Assembly: GCA_030431355.1 (NCBI GenBank)
Contig: JAUIJG010000300.1
Span: 1 to 6,692 of the forward strand
Length of the DNA: 6,692 bases
Source: a bacterium
GTDB lineage: Bacteria; Cyanobacteriota; Vampirovibrionia; Obscuribacterales; Obscuribacteraceae
Reading direction: 5' to 3'
Part shown: piece after piece, positions 1 to 6,566 of the stretch
Numbering within the stretch: the first letter of the stretch is position 1
How the letters are laid out: each line of letters opens with the position of its first letter
Program-made: the position numbers and the translations under genes
The notes under the pieces: model-generated
Seen by the model: the letters and a program-made list of their open reading frames with translations, nothing else
What the model was told of the DNA's origin: nothing
Database searches by the model: none

Positions 1-44
1 ACTACTTTCAGAATATTTTGAGAAGAAGGTAAGAACAACCGGAA

Positions 45-1847
45 ATGAAAAGACCTGAGAAGAGAAGCAAGCACAAGAGCAAAACTACCGGTAAGTGTCG
101 ATTGCCAGTACTTTGTTACGCCCCCATCGCTTCCTCTATTCTATTATCTATTTGCTTTACTCAACTCACCTTGAATCCGGCGGTAGCGCAGGAAACGCCC
201 CAAAAACAAGACGCCGGCACGATTGAGTCACTAAAGCAGGCTCTGATCAAATTCGACACCAGCACCGCTTTTGGTACCATACCTTCCATTATCAGCAAAA
301 CCTCCAGAGCGACCGAGGACAAAGAGCAATACAAAGGCAGACTGGCGAAAAGCTTTATTTATGCGGGATACACATTTCTGCTCGACTCCAACCCGGAAGC
401 AGCTCGCAACTGCTTTGCCACGGCGGTTTCAATCACGCCGGGAAATCTAGAAGCCAAATGTTTTCTTTCCGAGGCTCTTAAAGAACTATACAAATTCAAG
501 GAGCAGGAAGAACTTCTTGCCGAATTCCAAAATCTCGAAGTAAAAACCGGCTTCGTATATGAGCAACTGGCAAAAGACAAACTACGCAAGAAAGAGACCA
601 GGGCAGCGCTTGATTTGATAGAGACCGGCCTGGCGCTAGAAGTGAACAACTGCAAAAACGCGCTTTTGGTTTTGAGAGCCAAGGCCTGCGCCCAAATGGG
701 CTATGGTCCAGCTACCATAAAAGCCTACAAAGAAGCAGCGGAAGCCACCGAAAACGACTATATCAAAGAGATTCTAACGGCTGATTCGTTCTTAATCGAT
801 AGCGATTTAAAAAACACAAAGCAGCATCTTCTCAACGCTTCCAAAATATTGCCGGACGATCCTATTTGGCAGTACAAGCTCGGCAACTACTATGCCGGAG
901 AAGATGACTCCACCAGGGCGATTGAGTATTTGCTGTCTTCCACCGTAACCCAGAGACTGAGCGCCTCAGCATACATCAACCTTGCCAATCAGTATGCTTA
1001 CAAGCAAGAGTTTGAAAATGCCCTGCAAGCAATCGAACACATCAAGAAGCTACTACCGCACAATGCCTCTATATATGATACCGAAGGAGACATTCACAAA
1101 CAGGCAAACCAAGTCGATGAAGCTTTCAAAGCCTACAATCATGCCCTGGAACTCAACCCCTACCTGGCAAGAACCTACTACGAGATAGCTCTTCTATTCA
1201 CGAAATCAAAGCAACAGGACAAGGCTCTAGCCACTTATGACCAGGCTCTAAAATTGATGCCGCAATACTGGAGAATGCACTTCAACAGGGCAGAAATTCT
1301 CTGGATGCTGAAGCTCCCGGAAAAGGCCAAAGAAGAATGCCTCACCGCCTTGAATCTCCTTCCGAAGCCAGTGGACTCACTCAACATACTTTCCCGTCAT
1401 TACGCCAGCCGAGCCCATGCAATGCTCTGCGCTTATTTCTATAACAAAAAAGATTTGAAGAACGCCATCGCTGAAGCCATAAGATTTAACGAGATAAAGT
1501 ACATACCGGTTTTGCCAAAAGCTCTCAGTTACGTAAAACTGAGACCGGAAAGACTGGTCTTCGCCAGCGATTTGAGCGAACAAGATCCACTAATTCTTGT
1601 TGCTCTGGCAGACGCTCTCTTCGAAGTAAACGAATTCGATTCAAGCGAAATAGAATACCGAAAAGCAGTCAAACTCTCCCCTGAAGACGCTGATGTTCAC
1701 TCCTATCTTCTTAATGTACTAACCCATAAAAAAGACTGGGGAGAAGCGGCAAAAGAGAATTTCGTCTACTCGGGCAAAATAGTAAACAAGATTCCAGGGC
1801 AGGTGGGCGAATGGATCTCGGGCAAGGAAGAGAATCCCCAGAAATAA
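45..1847 (+). CDS. Exported TPR-repeat protein
   Basis: A 600-residue tetratricopeptide-repeat protein, probably an exported protein-interaction scaffold; no enzymatic domain is visible. Residues 1-48 look like a long signal peptide: a very basic n-region (K/R/H-rich, 2-19), a hydrophobic core at about 20-43, then an AVA motif with likely cleavage after residue 48. TPR-like helix pairs occur at about 98-165, most clearly at 273-440 (for example the NPYLARTYYEIALLF and AYNHALELNP segments) and again at 516-572. The stretch 440-515 is less regular. The start is the first ATG after an in-frame TAA at 30-32, so there is little room for an alternative. The Shine-Dalgarno site is weak: the purine-rich AGAAGG at 24-29 is too distant and only GGAA abuts the ATG. 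It converges on the minus-strand TPR gene, with 12 bases between the stop codons. Family assignment is firm; the specific role is unknown. Confidence 0.88.
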   Translation: MKRPEKRSKHKSKTTGKCRLPVLCYAPIASSILLSICFTQLTLNPAVAQETPQKQDAGTIESLKQALIKFDTSTAFGTIPSIISKTSRATEDKEQYKGRLAKSFIYAGYTFLLDSNPEAARNCFATAVSITPGNLEAKCFLSEALKELYKFKEQEELLAEFQNLEVKTGFVYEQLAKDKLRKKETRAALDLIETGLALEVNNCKNALLVLRAKACAQMGYGPATIKAYKEAAEATENDYIKEILTADSFLIDSDLKNTKQHLLNASKILPDDPIWQYKLGNYYAGEDDSTRAIEYLLSSTVTQRLSASAYINLANQYAYKQEFENALQAIEHIKKLLPHNASIYDTEGDIHKQANQVDEAFKAYNHALELNPYLARTYYEIALLFTKSKQQDKALATYDQALKLMPQYWRMHFNRAEILWMLKLPEKAKEECLTALNLLPKPVDSLNILSRHYASRAHAMLCAYFYNKKDLKNAIAEAIRFNEIKYIPVLPKALSYVKLRPERLVFASDLSEQDPLILVALADALFEVNEFDSSEIEYRKAVKLSPEDADVHSYLLNVLTHKKDWGEAAKENFVYSGKIVNKIPGQVGEWISGKEENPQK

Positions 1848-1859
1848 CTGAAACTCTAT

Positions 1860-3152
1860 TCAATCTAAGTTAGCTTTCTTTCTAGTTTGTTCTGTCAAGT
1901 TTTCAATTTTGCTTTTGAAAACGTCCGCTTTGTGGAGATCCCCTTGCATTCGGAGCAATTTTTCATATTCGATATAGGTCTCTATTAAGTCAGGATGGCC
2001 TTTTCCATAAAGCTTATCTTTCAATTCCATCGCTTTTTCCAGGGTTTTTGATGCTTCTTCTAATTTGCCAAGATCCCTCTGAAGAGCGCCATGATAGGTT
2101 AGATAATACCCTTCATCGATTCTATAAACCCTGGGAAGACGGTAGAAGATTTTTAAATGCTCCTCCATGAGAGGTTGAGCTTCTTCCAATTCCCCCTTTA
2201 AGTGATGGAGCAAGCCCATGCTAAAGAGCCCATGGGAATAAGCGCTGGACTCCTTATCGTACAACTTGGCTCGCAACTGGAAACCTTTTTTCAAACTCTC
2301 TTCTGCTTTTTCAAATTGACTTACTCTCGCCTGGCATATTCCGAGCTGTGTGAGCGCGTATTCAAGCCCTTTCTCTCCTTCCGGAAAACAATCTTTGGCG
2401 ATTTCAAAAGCACGCTCACGCACCGACACCGCCTGATCAAAAAGAAGAAAAGTCTCCAAAAAATCGCCATAAGAGTACAGACAAGTATAGAATCGCAACT
2501 TGATCTGCTCCAGATCCAGCCTGGCAAAGGCAACATCAGACTCTAATTCAATTGCTTCATCATCTTTTGAACTTCTCTTGAGGTCGCCCTCGACGTCTTC
2601 AAGCTCTCTCACATGGCGATTGTACTCTCGCTCCACATCGGCAAGCCCTTTCTTCATCAGCAGGCTCGACTCTTCAAGCTCCCCTCTTTTCAGAAGGATA
2701 TAAGCAAGGTTGACCCTGGCTTCTCCCACGTCAGCTACGGTTCCGTCTTTCATGGCGATCTCCAGACAACGCCTGTTCATCCCCGAAGCACGATTAAAAT
2801 CGCCCAACATCATGGCATTGGAAGCTATCTGGGTGTACCATCCTCGCAACTCTTCATGCTCTTCGGCAAATCCGAGCTTTGTAAAAATCGAGTTCCAGGA
2901 CTGCCAGAATGCCAACATTGTGGAACAGAGAACACTGTCTAGAGCAAAGAGTCCATTCATAAACAGAACTGCCGAAAGTAGCCTGGGAGACATTTTCACC
3001 ACCGGCCAGAATAGTAGACAGCCAAGGTAGAGGATGACTCCTAAAACCACACCGCCCAGGATTCTAATCGCCATATAAGGACTAAAAAGAGCTGCCACCG
3101 AAGCGACAAGCACCAATACAAAACCAACAAGTAGAATCAGACCGGCTTTCAA
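1860..3152 (-). CDS. Membrane-anchored TPR protein with kinesin-light-chain-like repeats, TTG start
   Basis: A 430-residue protein with an N-terminal membrane anchor and a TPR-rich remainder. Hydrophobic helices lie at about 4-23, 28-51 and, less certainly, 57-83. TPR-like units follow at about 104-134, 143-172, 262-294, 304-336, 346-380 and 388-416. The YGKGHPDL segment (382-389) is typical of the 42-residue TPRs found in kinesin light chains. Residues 171-220 are highly charged and probably coiled coil, separating two TPR groups. The start is TTG (complement of 3150-3152): an in-frame TAA lies seven codons upstream, no ATG lies between, and the next ATG (residue 27) would remove the first membrane helix. 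An AAAGGG sits 11 bases upstream of the TTG; it is only 5 bases from an in-frame CTG at 3156-3158, which is a possible alternative start. The function is probably scaffolding at the inner membrane, with no partner identified. Confidence 0.85.
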   Translation of the reverse strand: MKAGLILLVGFVLVLVASVAALFSPYMAIRILGGVVLGVILYLGCLLFWPVVKMSPRLLSAVLFMNGLFALDSVLCSTMLAFWQSWNSIFTKLGFAEEHEELRGWYTQIASNAMMLGDFNRASGMNRRCLEIAMKDGTVADVGEARVNLAYILLKRGELEESSLLMKKGLADVEREYNRHVRELEDVEGDLKRSSKDDEAIELESDVAFARLDLEQIKLRFYTCLYSYGDFLETFLLFDQAVSVRERAFEIAKDCFPEGEKGLEYALTQLGICQARVSQFEKAEESLKKGFQLRAKLYDKESSAYSHGLFSMGLLHHLKGELEEAQPLMEEHLKIFYRLPRVYRIDEGYYLTYHGALQRDLGKLEEASKTLEKAMELKDKLYGKGHPDLIETYIEYEKLLRMQGDLHKADVFKSKIENLTEQTRKKANLD

Positions 3153-3564
3153 TTTCAGAAAGTCCCTTTACCTGGAAATCACTGGCTAAGATATATCTAC
3201 CCTTACTCTAATGCCAGGGTTACAACCCCTCAGCCTTCCAATAGCGCTAACTTCGCTAACCAGAGAAGACTGGAGATTGACCAAGCCTGGAATCCCTCTG
3301 CATAAGGAAGTTCCAGAAGAGAGACCTTTGAAAACGGCAACAGCCTTACCAGTTGTAAAGCAGAGACTTAAGGAATCGTAAGTACTAATAATAAACCATG
3401 TCAAGTAGCGTGGAAACTGTAGTTTTTCTCTTGCTTATTTACAGGAAACACTCAGCCCACAGAGACTCTTATCTCAATATACACCTGAAACCCGACCGGC
3501 ATCCGCCAGTCGATATGACACCGGGTCTCGCGCCCGTGCTCATGTCCAGGGGACTCAGATGGGG

Positions 3565-3592
3565 TTGAGACCTGTTCATCTGCTTCTAGAGA
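3565..3592 (+). promoter_or_regulatory. Weak sigma70-like promoter candidate for the CPBP gene
   Basis: TTGAGA at 3565-3570 matches the -35 consensus at 5 of 6 positions. It is followed, after a 16-base spacer, by TAGAGA at 3587-3592, which matches the -10 consensus at only 3 of 6. It lies 44 bases before the CPBP start codon. The poor -10 makes this a guess; a chance match is quite possible. Confidence 0.2.
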
Positions 3593-3625
3593 GAAACCGC
3601 AAACCAACTGAAACTTCCTAAAAAC

Positions 3626-3629
3626 AGGA
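3626..3629 (+). promoter_or_regulatory. Ribosome-binding site of the CPBP gene
   Basis: AGGA ends 7 bases before the ATG at 3637, a normal Shine-Dalgarno spacing, and supports that start codon. Confidence 0.6.
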
Positions 3630-3636
3630 TAACAGC

Positions 3637-4413
3637 ATGTTCCACGCAGTAAGAACTTCCGGAGCAAAGCTCTGGCATGCAATCAATTTCCGTGACATGA
3701 AAAACCAGGTCGCGGCACATGTTTACGCACACACTGTCCAGATCGCCATCGTCTTCTGCTTCGTGGCGGTGATCCAGTACTTCTTCTCGAACGCGACGCC
3801 TTACGGCATGTTCGACCTCTGGAACTCCACCGGCACGGTCAGCGAATGGCTGGCGATCGGCGTGCCCATCTTCATCTGGGCCGTGGTCGTGAACGGCTGG
3901 CAGTGCTATCGAACCTACAACGATCCGATCGAAAACCGCCATGCCGAGCGCATTTTGCACGGCGGATTTCTGATCAGCGCTGCCGCCGGCATCTTCGAAG
4001 AAGCCCTTTTCCGCTGGGTGCTCTTCATGGCCATGATCATCCTCACCCAGGTGGTCAACTTCATCTTCTTCGGCTTCCTGGGCTTCGGGATTCCGGAACT
4101 TCTCTTCAACTACATCATCGGACCGGTGGCGAACTTCTTCACCCTCGGCTACCTCTCCGAGTATCTGACCCGGCCCGAAATCTGGTACGTGGGCTCCGGC
4201 CTGATCGCCGCCAACACCAAGTTCCGCGACGGTCACAAATACCAGGGCTTCTTCGGCTGGATCAACAGCTGGTTCCTGGGCATGTTCTTCTTCTACATGA
4301 CCCTGAACTACGGACTCCTTTCCGCCATCGTCGTGCACTTCGCCTACGACATGGTGATCTTCATCGTCGTCTACATCGACATGGTGATCGAGCGGGCCCA
4401 GGGCAGACGCTAA
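3637..4413 (+). CDS. CPBP-family intramembrane metal-independent glutamic protease (CAAX prenyl protease/bacteriocin-processing type)
   Basis: A 258-residue multi-pass inner-membrane protein with the signature residues of the CPBP (Abi, Rce1-like) family: EExxxR as E121, E122 and R126 in the EEALFR segment; FxxxH as F196 and H200; and a final HxxxD/N as H234 and D238 (HFAYD). In this family the glutamate and histidines form the intramembrane catalytic site, so the protein is probably active. Substrates cannot be deduced; bacterial members process or maturate peptides, or act in immunity to bacteriocins. Hydrophobic segments lie at about 32-50, 71-88, 110-150, 154-170, 205-222 and 226-249. Two things are odd. 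The distance from E121 to H200 is about 79 residues, roughly 40 longer than I expect for the family. The FxxxH motif also lies in a polar stretch (KFRDGHKYQ) rather than a hydrophobic helix. An AGGA site supports the start. GC is clearly higher than in the two TPR genes. A hairpin and the S9 peptidase gene follow on the same strand. Confidence 0.8.
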   Translation: MFHAVRTSGAKLWHAINFRDMKNQVAAHVYAHTVQIAIVFCFVAVIQYFFSNATPYGMFDLWNSTGTVSEWLAIGVPIFIWAVVVNGWQCYRTYNDPIENRHAERILHGGFLISAAAGIFEEALFRWVLFMAMIILTQVVNFIFFGFLGFGIPELLFNYIIGPVANFFTLGYLSEYLTRPEIWYVGSGLIAANTKFRDGHKYQGFFGWINSWFLGMFFFYMTLNYGLLSAIVVHFAYDMVIFIVVYIDMVIERAQGRR

Positions 4414-4446
4414 CAGCGGCAGCCTCAATCCGCTTTCTGAAAACTA

Positions 4447-4491
4447 GCGGGACCGGAATGGGGCTGAATAAATCAGCTCCACCGGTCCTGC
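4447..4491 (+). terminator. Long intercistronic hairpin between the CPBP and S9 peptidase genes
   Basis: The outer arms GCGGGACCGG (4447-4456) and CCGGTCCTGC (4482-4491) pair over 10 bases with one G-U. After an AAT/A internal loop, GGGGCTGA (4460-4467) and TCAGCTCC (4473-4480) pair over 8 bases with one G-U. The terminal loop is ATAAA. This stem of about 18 bp begins 34 bases after the CPBP stop codon. It is not followed by a T-tract, so classical intrinsic termination is doubtful. It ends 11 bases before the Shine-Dalgarno site of the next gene, so it may instead stabilise the upstream mRNA, terminate partially, or affect translation of the S9 gene. Confidence 0.6.
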
Positions 4492-4502
4492 CGAACTAAA
4501 TC

Positions 4503-4508
4503 AAGGAG
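4503..4508 (+). promoter_or_regulatory. Shine-Dalgarno site deciding between two adjacent ATGs
   Basis: AAGGAG at 4503-4508 is a near-perfect ribosome-binding site. It is 2 bases from the ATG at 4511 and 5 bases from the ATG at 4514. Spacing favours 4514, so the N-terminus is probably MVKQTAPYG; the difference is one methionine. Confidence 0.75.
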
Positions 4509-4510
4509 TA

Positions 4511-6474
4511 ATGATGGTAAAACAAACCGCTCCCTACGGCTCCTGGGAAAGTCCGATCCAGGTAGCCGATATGCTTTCCTCTTCGGTTGGCTTCTCATCC
4601 ACCCGGGTGGACGGAAAAGATTTCTACTGGCTGGAGCATCGCCCCTCGGAAGCCGGCCGGTCATCGTCAAACGCAGCGCCAACGGCCGCAAACGAGACAT
4701 GCTGCCCCAGGGCTTCAACGCCCGCACCCGGGTCCATGAATACGGCGGCGACAGCTACACCGTATGCGATGGCATCGTCTACTTCGTCAACTTTGCCGAC
4801 CAGCAGATCTATGTGGTGAAGAAGCCCGGACAGAATCCGGTGCAGCTCACCGACAGCCCCTACCGCTATGCCCAGATTTCGGTGGACCGGAAAGGCAATC
4901 GCCTCATCGGTGTGGGCGAATACCATGGCGAAAACGGTGTCGAGAACTTCGTCGTCGCTGTCGACCTGGACTCCGGCAAAGCGGAACGACTGGTAGAAGG
5001 TCACGACTTCTTCGCCTGCCCGAAGGTGAGCCCGGATGGCAATTGGATTACCTGGGTAGCCTGGGACCATCCCAACATGCCCTGGGACAACACCAGGCTC
5101 TTCATCGCCAGGCTCGAAGAAGGCAAGCCCACGCTGGAGGTCGACCTTACCGGAGACAGCCAGGAGTCGGTGATGCACCCGGACTGGTCTCCGGATGGCG
5201 ACAGCCTTTTCTTCATCTCGGACCGCACCAACTGGTGGAACATCCACGAGCTGAAGGGTTTCAAAAGCGATGGCATCTTCACCGGTCCCCCGCTTGCGGT
5301 CAAGGATATGGTCAATATCTGCGACCAGGAAGTCGAATTCGGCAGCGCCATGTGGGGGCTCGGCGGTCAGCCGTACGTTATTCTGGATGGCGACACCATC
5401 GTCACCACCTACAACGAGAAAGGCACCTGGAATCTCGTGGAGATGAACCGGACCGAAGGCAAGTGGGAACAACGCCTGCTTTCCGAAGGAACCGTCTTCG
5501 GCAGCCTTGCCGTCACCGGCAACAAGCTCTTCACCACCATGAGCACCGCCACCCGCGGAAGCGTCCTGGCGCTCTTCGACATGGAATCCGGCACCGGCAA
5601 AGTGCTCAAAAAGTCGAGCACCCTGAAAATCCCCGCCGGCTATATCTCCAAGCCCCAGCGCATCTCCTTCCCCACCGAGGATGGAGCCATCGCCCACGGC
5701 ATCTACTACCCGCCGGTGAATCGCGACTTCAAGGCTCCGACGGGAGAACTGCCACCACTTCTGGTGAAGAGCCACGGCGGACCGACTGCCTCGGCCGGCT
5801 CCACCCTCAACCTCGGCATTCAATACTGGACTAGCCGGGGATTCGCCGTGGTGGACGTGAACTACCGGGGCAGCACCGGCTACGGGCGAGACTACCGCGA
5901 TGCCCTCAAAGGCAATTGGGGCATTGTCGACCGCATCGACTGCGAAGGCGCCGCCCTCTACCTGGTGGATGCCGGTGCAGTCGACGGCGATCGCCTTGCC
6001 ATCACCGGCGGTAGCGCAGGCGGATACACAACCCTCTGCGCACTCACCTTCGGCGAGGTCTTCAAAGCAGGCGCCAGTCACTTCGGTGTCGGCGACCTGG
6101 AAGCGCTTGCCGGCGACACCCACAAGTTCGAGTCTCGCTATCTCGACTCGCTCATCGGTCCCTATCCGGCAAGCAAGGCTCTTTACCAGGAGCGCTCGCC
6201 GGTCAACCACACCGACAAGCTGAGCTGTCCGGTAATCATCCTTCAGGGTCTCGAGGACAAGATCGTGCCGCCCAACCAGGCGGAATCCATCGTCGGAGCC
6301 CTGCGGCAGATGAGCCTGCCGGTCGCCTACATCGCCTTCGCCGGCGAGCAGCACGGATTTCGCCAGGCACCCAACATCAAACGGGCTCTGGAGGCGGAAT
6401 TCTTCTTCTACGCTACGGTATTCGGATTCACACCGGCCGATGAAATCGAGCCGGTGGAGATCGAAAACCTCTAG
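4511..6474 (+). CDS. S9-family serine peptidase (prolyl oligopeptidase/acylaminoacyl-peptidase type), frame broken near 4655-4660
   Basis: A cytoplasmic-type serine peptidase (no signal peptide) with an N-terminal beta-propeller and a C-terminal alpha/beta-hydrolase domain; such enzymes cleave short peptides or release acylated or N-terminal residues. The N-terminus reads in one frame from 4511/4514 to about 4660 (YGSW, YWLEHRPSEAGR). The protein then continues in another frame, PVIVKR onward, to the stop at 6472-6474; the ATG at 4699 is internal. Joined, the product is about 654 residues, the usual length. In joined numbering: HEYGG at 76-80; propeller SPDG segments from about 174, including WDHPNMPWD; oxyanion-region SHGGP at 421-425; nucleophile Ser502 in GGSAGG; Asp583 in GLEDKIVPP; His615 in EQHGF. 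The triad is intact. The upstream frame alone stops at 4819. No ribosome-binding site precedes 4699, so a shortened active form from there is unlikely. Either a sequencing or assembly error or a recent mutation is possible; the gene otherwise shows no decay. Confidence 0.9.
4651..4663 (+). other. Frameshift site in the S9 peptidase gene
   Basis: The reading frame changes around GCCGGCCGGTC. Adding one CCGG unit (making GGCCGGCCGG) restores a continuous protein reading SEAGRPVIVKR, which agrees with the EGGRxVLVR-like pattern I recall at this place in S9 relatives. Adding a single C would also restore the frame but would lose the arginine. Loss of one copy of a CCGG tandem repeat, in reality or in assembly, is the simplest explanation. 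Confidence 0.75.
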
Positions 6475-6494
6475 CCGGAAGCCACTACCAACCG

Positions 6495-6526
6495 GGCAGG
6501 TCCACCTCTTTTGAAGTGGACCTGCC
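6495..6526 (+). terminator. Perfect 11-bp hairpin downstream of the S9 peptidase gene
   Basis: GGCAGGTCCAC (6495-6505) pairs perfectly with GTGGACCTGCC (6516-6526). The 10-base loop can add two more pairs (TC with GA) around TTTT after one mismatch. It starts 20 bases after the S9 stop codon, the normal place for an intrinsic terminator. The tail is only TCTTA, so the T-tract is poor. It probably ends, or protects the 3' end of, the S9 transcript and separates it from the next gene. Confidence 0.7.
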
Positions 6527-6553
6527 TCTTACCTGTAATAAGCCAGAGAATGG

Positions 6554-6559
6554 AAAGGA
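6554..6559 (+). promoter_or_regulatory. Ribosome-binding site of the 3'-terminal partial gene
   Basis: AAAGGA ends 7 bases before the ATG at 6567. It overlaps an earlier out-of-frame ATG at 6560, which is too close to be used, so it supports 6567 as the start. Confidence 0.6.
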
Positions 6560-6566
6560 ATGCCAC

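Larger units (their letters stand above)
3153..3636. other. Intergenic region without a convincing gene
   Basis: These 484 bases separate the 5' ends of the minus-strand TPR gene and the plus-strand CPBP gene, so promoters for both should lie here. I see no tRNA-like fold, no array of repeats and no transposon ends. A 56-codon plus-strand ORF (3211-3381) and a 72-codon minus-strand ORF (3186-3404) overlap each other; neither has a ribosome-binding site or recognisable protein features. Base composition rises in GC towards the right end. A minor imperfect hairpin (CACCGGG with CCCGTG, about 3521-3539) is present but not compelling. Confidence 0.6.

Noticed and set aside
1899..1922. An 8-bp inverted repeat (GTTTTCAA with TTGAAAAC, 8-base loop) near the meeting point of the two TPR genes, as a possible terminator
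   Set aside because: The stem is AT-rich and weak, and lies inside the coding region of the minus-strand gene 50 bases past the other gene's stop. It is explained by lysine, phenylalanine and asparagine codons.
3211..3381. A 56-codon plus-strand ORF (starts MPGLQPLSLPIALTSL) in the intergenic region
   Set aside because: There is no Shine-Dalgarno site upstream and no recognisable motif, and an overlapping minus-strand frame (3186-3404) is equally open. It could be a gene remnant, but nothing positive supports it.
3586..4428. A 280-codon minus-strand open frame opposite the CPBP gene
   Set aside because: The translation is dominated by D, E, H and V runs, typical of an antisense shadow. The plus strand has membrane helices and CPBP motifs.
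3846..4499. A 217-codon plus-strand frame overlapping the CPBP gene
   Set aside because: An R/H/L-rich shadow in the wrong frame of a GC-rich gene.
4649..4665. Programmed ribosomal frameshifting at the S9 break
   Set aside because: No slippery heptamer of the A AAA AAG type and no suitable downstream stimulatory structure were seen. A repeat-unit loss in CCGG explains the break more simply.
4764..5834. A 356-codon plus-strand frame inside the S9 gene
   Set aside because: An R/Q/H/P-rich out-of-frame shadow of the peptidase, without domains or a ribosome-binding site.
4624..6354. A 576-codon open frame on the minus strand opposite the S9 peptidase gene
   Set aside because: It is the mirror of a GC-rich gene whose codon pattern suppresses stops on the other strand. 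The plus strand has clear S9 motifs and catalytic residues; the minus translation is low-complexity (V, G, D, H rich) with no recognisable domain.
4699..6474. An independent S9 gene starting at the ATG at 4699
   Set aside because: No ribosome-binding site precedes it. The sequence just upstream in the same frame (PVIVKRSANGRKRD) is also S9-like, and the missing N-terminus lies in the neighbouring frame from 4511. It is one gene with a frame break.
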